A stretch of 64,000 nucleotides of DNA from contig QAOA01007971.1 of NCBI GenBank assembly GCA_003255065.1, forward strand, positions 782,053 through 846,052, given 5' to 3'. Positions 25,291 to 38,236 of the stretch are shown piece by piece (the stretch's first letter is position 1; every line of letters starts with the position of its first letter). This DNA comes from Cercis canadensis. Taxonomy: Eukaryota; Streptophyta; Magnoliopsida; Fabales; Fabaceae. The notes under the pieces are model-generated. The model searched no databases and was not told where the DNA came from. It saw only the letters and a list, made by a program, of their open reading frames with translations. A program made the translations under genes and the position numbers.

Positions 25291-26668
25291 TCACCCAGAT
25301 CTCCCCAACCCCATTCACCTTGCGCATGTGACGTTGCACCTACACTCGTGTGAATTTACGTCCTCAAATCTACACGTGCATGTGACTCAGTGTACCTTTT
25401 TTTTTTTGGCTGTGAAAAACTCAATGTAGTTGGGGTTGTGTTAGTTGGGGCCTATTGATGAAGTTGAGCTCACGCCTCAGTCTCCAATTTTGCATGCCTG
25501 TTTTACATAAAAGCTACCAATCTGGTTGGGTCAACTAACTTAACTCTTTAAATGGTTTCAAACTAAAATTCAATTTATTTCCTTCCATATTGTCATTCTC
25601 TAAATGTAATTGCATTGATAATGTTAAAATATTTGTAAATGTTTTTCTTCGAAAAGGATCTTTTAAAGTGTGAGACACATTTGAGTAGATAAAACGTACT
25701 TAGATAATTATTAATGTAGTTATTATATTTAATAATCAATAATTATATGCTTGATAAAAAAAAATTATAATTTTTACATGACAATCACATAGCTCGAAGA
25801 ATCATTTGATTATTTCATTGTATAAGCATTCAACTTAAATATAATTTCATCATTTATTATCTATGATTCATTTTTCCTAAAACTTTTTATGTTAGTTAGA
25901 ATTTAAATTTTTGTGGGAAATGACTATATTAATAGAAAAGTAGAGCCACCCCACTTAAGAACCTATGATTGAGGAAAAAAAAATAATTATAAATATTGCA
26001 ATATCATCTTACTAACATACTTACAAGATAATTTGAAGAGCAATTACATAAAATCAAATTAAAACTACAATGAAAATAGTTTGTAGCCAAATTATACTGA
26101 GATTGTTCTTAAAATTTGTAAGTGATGTGTTTAAACTTAGAATTATAACCAAAATACCCCAAAAAAAATTCAAATTAGAAGAAACAATTTTTTTTTTTTA
26201 GTTACACAAGATTTAGAGCTTAGTTAGAGGATCCAAACACTCGCTTATGAGGCTTAGATTTGATTCTCACTACTAATCGGTAAGTAATATATAAACATGA
26301 TTATAAGTCCTCGCTTAAGCCCATAACATACTATAACCTTAAACTGAAATAACTTATTCTTACTCTAAACTTTTAATCAAGCCAAGTTTATCCTTATTAA
26401 ATCAAGCACCCGTTGAGAATTAGAAGAAACAAATCGATACAATTGAACAAGTAAAAAACTAAATTAAAGACTTAAGTTAAGTTACATAAAATGAAACAAT
26501 AATGTAGCAAATTAAATAAATTTGATTTAAATTATAAATTTTGCTTCTTTATATGGTATTCTCTCTGCTATCACGATGGTACGATATGGTAGACCAACAA
26601 AATTAGAAATAGAACGCACTCTTTCACTCTAACTGAACGTGCAGCCTAACAGGCCCCCAACTTTTATT

Positions 26669-26678
26669 GTGGGCCCAC
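26669..26678. promoter_or_regulatory. Palindromic GTGGGCCCAC, TCP-type site
   Basis: An exact copy of the 10-bp palindrome also found at 25249-25258, 429 bp before the ATG of the ARIA-like gene. Repetition of a 10-bp palindrome in one intergenic region is unlikely by chance. Confidence 0.4.
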
Positions 26679-27106
26679 TATTTCATCCCACTAACCCGGC
26701 ACGCGCACTTTAGCATCCTTTCCCCTTTAATCCTTTTCCGGCGGGAGCGCACGTTAGTCAATTGACTGAAAACATTGCACTTGACTATTTAAAAGTGGGG
26801 TGCGCACAGTTCACCCTTCAGAACTGGAAATAATGTGGCCGGTTCAGTACCCGACACTTCAATTTCCCGCAAAGTTAAAAAAGAAAAAGAAAAAGAAAAC
26901 AGAAAGGATGGTGTTTTTATAGAATTCCCGAAATAACCTTCCGATCACGATGGTCTTTTTTTAGAATTCCCGAAATACCCCTCCGATCTGTCAATCTATT
27001 CAAATCCCAAATTTCATTTCGGATCAGCCTCTGTCTCTCTCTCTCTCTCTCCTGCTATTAGGAGCACACTGTTTTTCTGTGAGGGACCATCACCTTCTCC
27101 TTGTTC

Positions 27107-30100
27107 ATGGAGCTGCTGAGGCGCCAAGATCAGAGCGGCCCTCAGAGGAAAGGGCAGAAGCGGAAGTTGGAGGAGGAATACGAAGAGGAGCGAGAGATCT
27201 TGGCGGCGCCACCCACCGGCGACGCCCGGGAGGCGCTGCTCGCCGAGGTGAGTGCGCAGGTTGATATCCTCGACTCCACTTTCTCTTGGAAGGAAGCCGA
27301 TCGAGCCGCGGCTAAGCGCGCCACTCACGTCCTTGCCGAGCTTGCCAAGAATGGTAAATTCCTCCGATCTTTGTTGTATGTTACATTTATTTGGATTTTT
27401 TGAATTGCGAAGGTGTTCTGTCATTTCTGCGTTTCTGTTTTGATTCAGGCTATTGCATGCATGTGTATGTGTTTGGTGGTTTGGAAATTGATGTTTGCTT
27501 TTGGATTATGTTTGCAGAGGAGGTAGTGAACGTGATTGTTGAAGGAGGCGCAATTCCGGCGTTGGTTAAGCATCTGCAAGCGCCGCCTTTGAGTGAAAAT
27601 GATCGTAGTCAGAAGCCATTTGAGCACGAGGTTGAGAAAGGGAGTGCTTTTGCTCTAGGCCTTCTTGCCGTCAAGGTAACTTGACTTTTATGCTTTCAAC
27701 TATTGTATATGATACTTTAGTCTCGCGGATTAGTAATTAAAACTTAACGAATAGTATTCTTCAAGTTCTGTAGACCTTGAAGTTGTTATGAACTGATGTT
27801 TGCTATGATGCTGTTTGTTCGATTCCAATTCTTTGTAATCTATTCGTGGTAGAATCTAATCTCTAACTTTGACTGCTTCTTGAGTGTTAGTTATGTATTT
27901 AGTTATAGATTACTGTTTGTTCTGCTTATAAGTTCCTTACAAAATAATGGAGTGTGAATAACTCAAGTGAGTGCTTTTGAGGATGGCAAGCCAACCTTTT
28001 AAAATAATGCTTGAGGGTGTAATCTGTAGTCCTACAAGGTGAATGCTGTGTTTTATATTGAAATTTTGATGAGATATTCATCTTGAATGGGGTCTTTTAG
28101 GAATCGATGAGTAGACTGGAGAGTGTTACGAGTGAAAAAATACGGTTTTAGGACTGATTAAAATCTATGCTAAAGATACTCGTTCTTAGGTTCTTCCTTT
28201 TGTACTTATTCCAGAATTCAGAATACATAAAGCACCCGGAGGAATGATTTGTTGGTGAGAGTCTGTCTCACTGCAGTTTCTTGTCTCAAAGCTGAATGAG
28301 TTAGATGGCCTCCCTTTAGTTTATACCACATTCCATTATATTAATGGAAGCCGATCTGCCCTATATGCCTGATTTTGGTTACAGCTGTTGTTGACTTACG
28401 AATGTCATTTCTTTTGGGGTCAGTTGGAATTGATATACTCAATGGGGCTAATACATCTCTCCCTCATAGGTCTCACCCTTTGTGCACCTAATGAGACTTG
28501 AACTTGGGACCTCTGAAATGGAGTACCTTGTGTTCAATCATTGGGGTGTCCCCTTAGGGATGACTTATGTATGTGCTTTTATATATCTGCTGGTGCCTAA
28601 ATTACAAGCTGAAATATAGTGAAGGTTATTGGATGTAGAAAGCCTGGTATGGCCCCTTGAACGTGAATGTGTGCTATGGCTATGAGTGTGTAATATGTAG
28701 CAAGAATTTGTATCATGCACATATGCAATCGCTGAACTTTCTATTTTATTTAAATTTCCTCTGCAGCCAGAACATCAACAACTAATAGTCGATAATGGTG
28801 CGTTAAAACATCTTGTTGATCTCTTAAAGAGGCATAAGAGTTGTTCTACTTCTCGTGCTGTGAATAGTGTCATTCGTAGGGCTGCAGATGCGATCACTAA
28901 CCTTGCACATGAGAACAGCAGCATTAAAAGCCGTGTCAGGTTTGCTTTTTCAAGGGATACCATACATCAAATTTTAGAATTGGAATGATTTTGTTTTCAT
29001 GGTTATCTGGGCTAAATATACAGGATGGAAGGTGGGATTCCGCCCCTTGTTGAGTTGCTTGAATTTACTGATACAAAGGTGCAAAGAGCAGCAGCTGGTG
29101 CACTACGAACCCTGGCTTTTAAAAATGATGAAAATAAAAATCAGGTAACTGGCGTTTCCTGAAAGTTGGGCATTTGAAATTAACTTAAAATATGAGTAAG
29201 CCACATGATGTCATGACTTGGCAGATTGTTGAATGCAATGCTCTACCAACACTCATTCTAATGCTTCGTTCTGAAGATGCTGCTATTCATTATGAAGCGG
29301 TATGGCTTTTGAAACTTTTGTGATGGCAAGTGATGACTTTTGTAACAGTATAGACTTTGGTGTTTGTGCTTCTAGTACCTGCAACATCCAATGATTCTTG
29401 ATTTTATTACAGGTTGGTGTGATTGGAAATCTGGTACACTCTTCACCAAATATAAAGAAAGAGGTTCTTCTTGCTGGGGCTTTACAACCTGTCATTGGTT
29501 TACTTAGGTGTGTTCCAGTTCTGGACTCTGGAAAATTGCAGTGCCTTTGCCTCCCCCCCCAAACTTCTCTATTTGCTATTGATTTGTCCCCTAAAGTTTT
29601 CTTTTTTCTTGGTTAAAATCTTCCATGAGATATATTGCAGATAATTATATCTTTCTATTAACCTATTCTAAATATTGTTTGTTGCAACAGCTCCTGCTGC
29701 TCTGAGAGCCAAAGGGAAGCTGCCTTGTTACTTGGACAGTTTGCAGCAACTGATTCAGACTGCAAGGTAAATATGAACTTCATCTTTGTGGCTTGTACTG
29801 AAGAGGGAGGAAAGGAGAGGTAGACAGGCAACTAGACCTCTATACCTCTTTCATACTTGTTGTCTGGTAATGAAGAGGGGTGGAAAAGATAACCTTAGAA
29901 ATTAGAATGCCTGAACTATAGGTTGAATTGATTTTACTGTGTGTTCCCGTATCCAAATATTGTTTTTTTTTTTGGGCGGGGGGTTGGGAATGCATCCTCT
30001 AATATTTAAACTATATTGGTGTTAGAATGTCGATTAGGTAGTTGATAACTCCTTTGATGATGTGCATCATGCATTATTTCACCCTTCCATTCCTATCATC

Positions 30101-33100
30101 TGTTCTACTTGGTTTTTGTAGGTTCACATTGTGCAGAGAGGTGCTGTACGACCTCTGATAGACATGCTTCAGTCCCCTGATGTACAACTTAGAGAAATGT
30201 CTGCGTTTGCGTTAGGGAGATTAGCACAGGTTATCCCTTTTTCTTTCCTAAGTTATATTTCACTTATGTAAGTTGATAAGTTTGTATCCAGGGAAATAAT
30301 TAATTTCTGAATTGATAACATATATTGAGCATATTCTATGCATTACCATCTGTGTTAAACATTAGATTTAGTGGTCTTAACTCTGAGCGCACAAGTCAGT
30401 TTACTTTTAAACGTTTTGTACTGTTTCTATTTGTAATTTGATTTGTAGATTTCTTTGAGCACCATTTCTTTTGGTTTGAAAAGAGTTTTTGATTTCAGGA
30501 TGCACATAACCAAGCTGGTATTGCACACAATGGCGGCTTAGTGCCATTACTGAAACTTCTCGACTCAAAAAACGGGTCTTTGCAACATAATGCTGCTTTT
30601 GCCCTTTACGGCCTTGCAGATAATGAGGTATGCTGTGGTTGTAAGAGTTCTAATCAAATTAAAGTCTCCCATTGTTCAATTCGATATAAAGCTTGTTATT
30701 TGAGAACAATGTAATTAACTGTGCGTTTTTGTTAATTTATTTATTTTTTTCCCATAGGATAATGTGTCCGATTTTATTAGGGTAGGTGGTATTCAGAGAC
30801 TACAGGATGGAGAGTTTATTGTTCAAGTAAGGGTGCATCTTTAATTTCTACACAGCTTTTAATTCTGGTTTTCCAATGTTGGCCTCTGTTGCTCTATGTG
30901 AATGGGAAGCAAGTACATTATGATTGCATGTGTTTTGTTGTATATGTGAGGGCAGAAGAAAACTGTTACTCTCTATTTGAACATATGTTGACCTATATGG
31001 TGTCCGTGTCTTCTTGCAGGCCACAAAAGACTGTGTTGCAAAGACATTGAAAAGATTAGAGGAGAAGATTCATGGCCGTGTAAGCAGAATCTCACATTCA
31101 CATGTAGTTTTATGCCATTTATTGTAATTCAATTGGGGAAATGTCAGCTGTGCTAGTTCTATATTAATAGTCAAATCTATTAAGTTCTATATGATTAAAA
31201 TGTCAAGTCTGTAATACTTTTTCCTTTGTGTAGGTCCTGAACCATTTGTTATATCTTATGCGAGTTTCAGAAAAAGCTGTCCAAAGACGAGTTGCTTTGG
31301 CTCTTGCTCATCTTTGTTCTGCAGATGATCAGAGGACCATATTCATTGATAATGGCGGTACATATTTGTAGTAAACCTATATATACTTTTGGTGCATGTT
31401 GGTTCTTTTTTGCACAAGATTCTTTTTATGTTTTTTCTGTTCTGAAGCTCTGGTTATTTTTGAATGCAGGTTTGGAGTTGCTGATTGGGCTTCTTGGCTC
31501 TTCTAGCTCTAAGCAACAACTTGATGGTGCTGTGGGTTTATGCAAGTTGGCCAACAAAGCCACAACTCTATCTCCCATAGATGCTGCTCCCCCTTCACCA
31601 ACACCACAGGTAGGCTTATATCCAGAACTGCACCCTATCTCTCAAGAGGTTGTGAAAAAGGAAAAAGAAATAAAAGGAGAAAGTAAAGGTTAATTTGTGT
31701 TGTAATATGATATCAATAGGCTACTTGTACTTTGATAACCTTAGTTCACAATTTTTCATTTCCCTTTTTTCTTTTTCATGAGAATTTAGGATAATATCCT
31801 TAGTTGGAATCTCTGATATAATGGGCTATTCTCCATGCAGGTCTATTTGGGAGAGCAGTATGTAAACAATGCGACGTTGTCTGATGTTACATTTTTAGTT
31901 GAAGGTTGATGCTTTTCCAAAAAACTTGTTCTCCTCATAGCTGTTTCCTGAAGAATGACATTTGAAATTTTGGTTGTGGCTCCACTTGGCATATGTGAGT
32001 TAACTGGGTAGTCTTCATTGGCAGGCAAACGCTTTTATGCTCACAGAATCTGCCTGCTTGCTTCATCTGATGCATTCCGGGCAATGTTTGATGGTGGTTA
32101 TAGGGTGAGCATCTAAATGTTGATCTTCAACCAGTGCTTCATCTATCTGGCTCCATCCCCTTCTGGAACTAAAGAAGAAGCGCCATAGTTTATTTTATGA
32201 AAATGAGTATCAGCCAAAAAAGCTCTATTATTGACTTGATTTCACAAGCTCTAGAGTTTATCACCTATGAGTTTAGTGTTTATGCTTTTTCCAAAGCATG
32301 TATTCTAAACGGAAGCAGAGGAAGGGGTGTATATCTGTTGTTAAAACGCATTTGATCACTTTATGTCTTGTATGACAGGAGAAGGATGCTAGGGATATAG
32401 AGATTCCAAATATCAGATGGGAGGTTTTCGAGCTGATGATGAGGTCTAATAAATTCTTCACTTATATGATTCATGAAGGCTTTGCTGGGAAAGCATCTAA
32501 TAGTTTGCAGGTGACTTATTATTTATTTATTTAATTTCATTCAGATTCATTTATACTGGATCAGTAGATATTACTCTGGATATTGCCCAAGATCTCCTCC
32601 GAGCAGCTGATCAATATCTCTTAGAAGGACTTAAGCGACTCTGCGAGTACACTATTGCACAGGTGAGGTACAAAAAAATAGTTTTATATCTATCTGTCTT
32701 TTAGACTGGAAGCTGGATGCTTTATGACTGATTTTTGGCTGCAGGATATATCACTGGTGAATGTGGCAAGTATGTATGAACTTTCCGAAGCCTTCAATGC
32801 AATATCATTAAGGCACACATGCATCCTTTTTATCTTGGAGCAATTTGATAAATTGAGTGCCAGGCCGGGGTATCTATCTGATCCTTTCAATTCTGGTTTT
32901 GCTTCTGTTAGATATTTCTTTTCATTTACAGTGCAGTAATAGGTAATTGCTATAAACTATTATCTAATTAGTCTAAATAGAATAAGTTTTTGAAGAAAAA
33001 TCATGAGCTAGCTGGAGGTTGACTGGTTGAGGCTAGTTACAGATACACTATTCGTGCTCAGTGTGTACATGTTCCTTTCAGTTTTGATGGAGCATGTTGT

Positions 33101-33585
33101 TGACCTAGAAGCAAGAACATTTTGTTAAAAAGATTTAGTTATAATTATACACTTTACTATGTCTAGTAACTAATAAGGAATAGTTCTTCTTCAAAATCAT
33201 GGAGGATTCTGCATTCTATGTCTTTTGTGTTTTTAATTTGCTTGCTTTTTGACAAAATGGTAATCGGGGATGTAATAATTTATTTTATATAGGTTTCTAC
33301 ACTAGGCATCATAAGCTGTATTGTTTTTAGTTTCAGTAGATGGTCAAAACAGGGTTGTTTAGAACTTGGTTTCCTCTCATATTTAAATTATAGATATATT
33401 ATTGGAATTCATATTTATCATTGCATCAGCTTTACATGTTAGCTACTTTTCTTCAGCTTATTTAAGTTCTGTGTGCATCAAATGTTTGCAGGCACTCTCA
33501 TCTGATTCAGCGTATAATACCAGAGATCCGCAATTACTTTGCTAAGGCACTTACAAAGGCTAACACCCATAACTTCCGGTTGTAG
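27107..33585 (+). CDS. ARIA: ARIA-type armadillo repeat and BTB/POZ protein, nineteen exons
   Basis: Exons: 27107-27353, 27518-27675, 28767-28939, 29024-29144, 29225-29299, 29413-29507, 29691-29766, 30122-30229, 30499-30627, 30758-30826, 31020-31079, 31234-31357, 31470-31609, 31841-31904, 32025-32104, 32379-32443, 32545-32662, 32745-32869, 33492-33585. All have GT-AG borders and the frame stays open, giving 2,121 nt or 706 residues, against about 710 for Arabidopsis ARIA as I recall. A basic, NLS-like RKGQKRK sits at 14-20. Armadillo repeats span about 65-520 (exons 2-13); the BTB domain is about 530-635, with LSDVTFLVEG, HRICLLASSDAF and RFIYTGSVDIT. In Arabidopsis ARIA binds the ABA-response factor ABF2 and promotes ABA signalling; the related ABAP1 acts on DNA replication genes. 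The N-terminus favours ARIA. Start: the ATG at 27107 precedes the conserved KGQKRKLEE segment. Confidence 0.93.
28436..28562 (-). mobile_element. Probable tRNA-derived SINE fragment in intron 2 of the ARIA-like gene
   Basis: Read on the - strand this stretch contains CCCAAGTTCAAGTCTC, a good match to the B box (GGTTCGAATCC-like) of tRNA-derived SINEs, with GGGGACACCCCAATG about 45 bp before it where an A-box region would lie. No clear poly-A or T tail or target duplication was found, so the exact limits are uncertain. Confidence 0.4.
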
Positions 33586-36485
33586 CATGCGGCCATTCTA
33601 TTCTTGACATCTAACCGATTGTGATGTACAGCATATGTCGAACGAGGGAGGGAGTCTCTTTCATTGAGTTTTGGCATGGCAAATTTCTGACACCAGAGCC
33701 ATGCATGTTGCTTTCTGAGGCAGTGTAAGTCCCTTCTATGTCATTGTCATAGATATATCAAATATGACCTTCACAAACACTGTCTATTCTCACAATTTTT
33801 GTGATGGTTATATCACTAGGCAATTCTCCCTCTTGCTTGATTTTTGCATTCAGGGAATTATGAATCCTTCTGTGATGATAGGCTTGAGTTTCTCTAAGCA
33901 CGTATATGTATATATGACAATCAGATAGTTTTCTCTGCAAGAAAATCATGCTATTAGATAATTTATCTATAAAATTCCAGGCCATTTGTCTTTTTGATAG
34001 GGAAATTTCTGTTGTAAGTTAACTGTTGCAAGAACATCGTCAAAATACTTGTGCAACCCACATGCAGTCAAGAAACAGTAGTGCTTAGGCCTGAGTGAGG
34101 GCTTCCAGGTGATGAAAGGTAAACGAGACAAAATATGAATATTCCAACTCGTATTTCTGTCTCTCTTTTTATAGGGGCGGGATTGTGGAATGTAAAGGGG
34201 ATGCTATGCATAATTGCTTGGATAATTTCCACTGTAATTTATTTGAGCTAGGCTAGTGAAATAAGCTAGGGATTAAATCACGTTTCTTGCCCCCTCACTC
34301 TTCTCTTTCTTTGGGGAAAAGAAAAGATTCAAGTTACCTGATTCATTTATTATTGGCAGATATTATAGCCAGTTAAACGAAATTCATCCACACAAGAACC
34401 GTGTCAAAAATTTTAATTAACTTCTGTTATATATATGATAAGAAACCCACGCTATCTACTCAGCGATTCGGTAAAGCCCTAAATATGCTAACATTGCATG
34501 AAGGGCGGGCTCGAATGTATTACGTTGAACAAGAAAGCTATAAAATGAAAAGGGAATGTGGAGTACCATTGGGACTTCGTTTTGCGAGATCTAATAGGAT
34601 TTATTTATAAGACTTGAGTTCCAAGATATCTATTAAACTATGTTTGGGATGAAGGGGAGGAAAAATAGCATCTAATCCTTAGTTTAATTTCAAAGGGGAG
34701 AAAGAATGCAAGGGAAATCTTCCCTTCTTCGTTTCCAAAGATTTCCCTCCAAATTAGAGGGGAACATGCAATATCTATATATGCCTGTCTTTTATTCCCC
34801 TAAAAAGAGTAGGAACTGTTCTTCCTTTACTACCCTTGCCATCATTTTCTTATAAATCCTTTCCTTCCTTTATGCTCTTACCGTACCTGCATTAGGCTTA
34901 GTAGTAACCCAGAATTGAGCAGCATTGACCATTTGCAATCCCCTCAATTACAATCTTAAACAGCATCCTGTAAGGCTTCAACCACTCCAACGAGTCCCCT
35001 TCCATTACGAGGAAACAAAGATTAATTCAGTGATTTCTGAAGCTTTAAATTTGACCACTAATACTTCAACTTCCTGAAGAGATCGCCAAAACCTGGCAAG
35101 TAGTTTCTATCACTACCTTCCTATGTCTATCACTTCCCACAAAAGGAGCCCTTACCAGCTAATGTTGGAAGGGAAGTATCATCGCCAATTTTAGAATAAT
35201 GTTATTGTCCAACCCCTCACAGCAAAAAGACAACGAGAACGTGAGTTTTCAGTTCTAAGGAATTATATTATATATAGATTGGCCAAAAGTTTTTTTTTAA
35301 AAAAAAATTGGACCCCTGAAGAAACCTGAAATTTTAATTAACTTCTGTTATAGATTGGCCAAATTGAAATTCCTCAATATTTAAAACTAAATGGTATTTT
35401 CTTCAAATATTTAGAACCTAACAATAATTTTTTCTTTAAAATATAAAAAGATCTCAAACTCTCATAAGCATTTGGTACACGAATTTTTCTTTTGTACATT
35501 TATGAGAATTATTATTCTTAAGTTTACATTCATGAGAATGCCATTATTAGGAATGTTGCAATATTATGTTCGGTTGCCCTAAAAATATTTTTAAGGATGT
35601 AGGACAATATGTCTTAGGAATCTTTCATCTCTATATTTAGTTCAAATGCAAGTTTCTTGAGAACCTGGGTTATTTTTTAAAAAATATACCTGAATCTAAA
35701 TCTAAATTTAGTAAAAAAAAAAAAATATTCAGATAGTCTTCCAAAGTGCTATTGCAGCCACCAAAGTGGCAACTTTCATCGAAGTATTTAAGAAAAAGTG
35801 AAAAGTGAGTAATATCAATGGAGAAGATACAAATTTTAAAATATGAGAGAATATATAATTAGAAACACTGAGTCTATGATAACATATAGGTATGTCATAT
35901 CACATTGATGTAACAAACATCTATCATCAATACGTAATTTTTATATTTGACTGGATACAAAATATAATTTATCTCATTCTATCAAACAAACTTAAAAATT
36001 GTTGATTTGAAATTGTCAACTATACATGTCATTCACATATTAGTTGTTCTCATATAATATGTCATACCACATTCATACTAAGATATTATAAGAAGTCTCC
36101 AATTAGAAAGAAACATATCCAAAACAAAAGTAAATAAATTATAAGAGTCTTTAGAATCACATAGATATGTCATATCACACTGACGTGATAAACATCTACC
36201 ATCAAGACTTAATTTTCATATATTTATTTGATGCAAAATATAATTTATTTCATTCTCTCAAACAAACTTAAAAATCGTTGACTTGAAGTTGTCAACTACA
36301 CATGTCTCATTTATATATTAGCCGGTCTCATATGATATGACATAACACATCCTTACCAAAAGTATCTAACAAACCTCCAATTAAAAATAAATATATCCAA
36401 AACAAAAGTAAATAAATTATAAATATCTTCTTAATGAGTTTTCTAATTTTTGGTTTTAAATTAATTGATGCAATAAAAAGAAAGT
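33586..36485. other. Intergenic region between the ARIA-like gene and the carboxylesterase cluster
   Basis: The first part is the ARIA-like 3' UTR. Small local repeats occur (the ATTTTAATTAACTTCTGTTAT phrase at about 34410 and 35331; TATAGATTGGCCAAA at about 35272 and 35350). The last 540 bp is a diverged tandem duplication (35887-36423). No gene is supported. Confidence 0.5.
35887..36423. repeat. Diverged tandem duplication, period about 275 bp
   Basis: The segment starting TATGTCATATCACA near 35888 recurs near 36163, and both copies end in the same CAAAACAAAAGTAAATAAATTATAA phrase (near 36143 and 36421). Copies differ at many positions, so this is an old genomic duplication and not an assembly join. 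It ends just before the broken carboxylesterase a. Confidence 0.7.
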
Positions 36486-37157
36486 TCAACAAGTTCGTTT
36501 CCCAAATTAAAGTTATAGTCGTTTCTGTGGAGTACAGGCTTGCTCCAGAGCACCTTCTTCCTGCTGCTTATGATGACTGCTGGGCAACTCTCAAATGGGT
36601 TGCCACCAATTTGACCAAAAACCCCACCAACGCCGAGCCATGGCTAATCAATCATGGTGATTTCAATAGAATTTTCATTGGGGGTGACAGTGCTGGTGGT
36701 AATATTGTGCATAACATGTCCATTCGTGCTGGGGCTGAGAATTTACCTGGAGGGGTCAAAATTTTTGGTGCTTTTCTTGCCCACCCTTACTTCTATGGTT
36801 TAAAGCCAATAGGGTCTGAACCTGTTACAGGGCGTGAGCAGAGCTTGCACTCTCTGGTTTGGAACTTGGTGTACCCTGCTGCACCTGGTGGGCTGGATAA
36901 CCCCATGATCAATCCATTGGTTCCTGGGGCACCTAGCCTGGCTGGGCTTGGCTGTTCTAAGCTGCTTGTGTGTGTTGCTGGCAAGGATGCAAAAAGAGAC
37001 AGAGCGGTACTATGAAGCTGTGAAGGAAAGTTGGGGGGAAGGAGAAGTGGAAGTGTTTGAAGAGAAAGGGGAGGATCATATTTAACATATCTTCAGTCCT
37101 GATTCTGAGAATAGCAAGAAAATGATGAAACAATTGGCTTCTTTTATCATGGAGTAA
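36486..37157 (+). pseudogene. Carboxylesterase a: 5'-truncated, frameshifted
   Basis: Homology to the cluster genes starts abruptly at about 36486, in the strand preceding VVSVEYRLAPEH, so the N-terminal third including the HGGG oxyanion motif is missing. The nucleophile motif GGDSAGGN is present. About 5 bp are missing near 37005 (after KRDR), shifting the frame, and a TAA at 37083-37085 replaces the Tyr codon just after the catalytic His. The old stop is at 37155-37157. The phrase DDCW, like EDCW in gene b and unlike DSW in d to i, groups a with b. Upstream sequence is unrelated, so no promoter of the family type is seen. Confidence 0.85.
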
Positions 37158-38236
37158 AAAATTGCTTGATTTATTGAATTTCAAGTGAAGTAAAGGGTAT
37201 TGATTTTTTTTTTTTAAAAAAATTTGATTACAAAAGATTTAGGGTTAGAGAATTTTAAGGTCAGAGCATATCAGAGCATATTACAAACTTCAGCCAAAAC
37301 TTATATGGTATTTAAAGATTGCTTATTAAATAAAGGGCTGCTAGCAATAGGATTGGAACATAAGCCTTTAAAGTAAAGAGTTTCGGTCTTACTAACTGAA
37401 TAAATCCCATTGGCGGTATTAATTATTCTGAATAATAAATAATACCAAAAAATCTCGGTTATTTGTTCTGTAATTCAGTTCTGCTCGTTTAAACTCGGAG
37501 GCAAAAATAAAAATAGAAGACATTCAATTCTTGCAAATCTGTATTGTGAAAAGCTCTGTTTGTGTACTGTGGGTAGCTGATCTATCATTTTTACTGTGAG
37601 TTTGTCAGTGTATTCTCCTGGTAGTTCTTTTATCGTTTTCATCCCTTTGAATTATAATAGTGAAGATGACCTTATATTTTCTATAAAGAATCCAAATCTT
37701 CAAGTGCAACAATAAAATAGCGTTTGATACACCATAATCGTGACATTCTTTTCATTTCCTTTCCACTAAATTCATTCTAAGATTCAAATGTAACAATCAC
37801 ACTCACGCATTTCTCTCACTGTCTCACATCTTATAGCAGTATCAAGTCAGATTTCAAGAAATTGAATACTTTACAGTATTTGAGTTTGTTACCTTATTCT
37901 TTTCGCTCACATTCCATTAATTTATTTCAAGATTCTAATGTAACAACCCACATAGATTATTACAAGTAACATTATCTATACACTAGTTATTCTCACACTG
38001 CTTTACACACTGCTCAAATTTTAGCCACTATCATTTCTTTATTATTAGTCAAAATTAACATCCTATAAGTACTTGGATAACAAGTTTCTAACTTGTCTAA
38101 TATGTCTGCTAGCATTATTGGTGGAAAATGGAATTCGTATGAGCATTCAACTTAATTTCATCTCATTGACGTCATTGGGGACGTTTTTACCTCTTCTGAT
38201 TGCCAATTAGCACCATATTTATGTGTTTCCCATCCA
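37158..38236. other. Spacer between carboxylesterases a and b
   Basis: About 1.1 kb of AT-rich DNA. The end (38200-38240) has CCAATGAATC, matching the CCAATGAACC found before gene d, so the last part is probably the promoter of b. No gene is seen. Confidence 0.5.

Larger units (their letters stand above)
24174..27106. other. Divergent intergenic region between the malectin/LRR gene and the ARIA-like gene
   Basis: About 2.9 kb shared by two head-to-head genes. It contains a G-box joined to a palindromic GTGGGCCCAC, a second GTGGGCCC and a third GTGGGCCCAC (listed separately). A (CT)n run at about 27034-27051 lies in the probable 5' leader of the ARIA-like gene. A tRNA-like patch near 26215-26275 was noted but is weak. 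No other gene is supported. Confidence 0.55.

Noticed and set aside
26215-26275. tRNA-like A and B boxes
   Set aside because: Both boxes deviate at several positions, and no tail or target duplication is seen.
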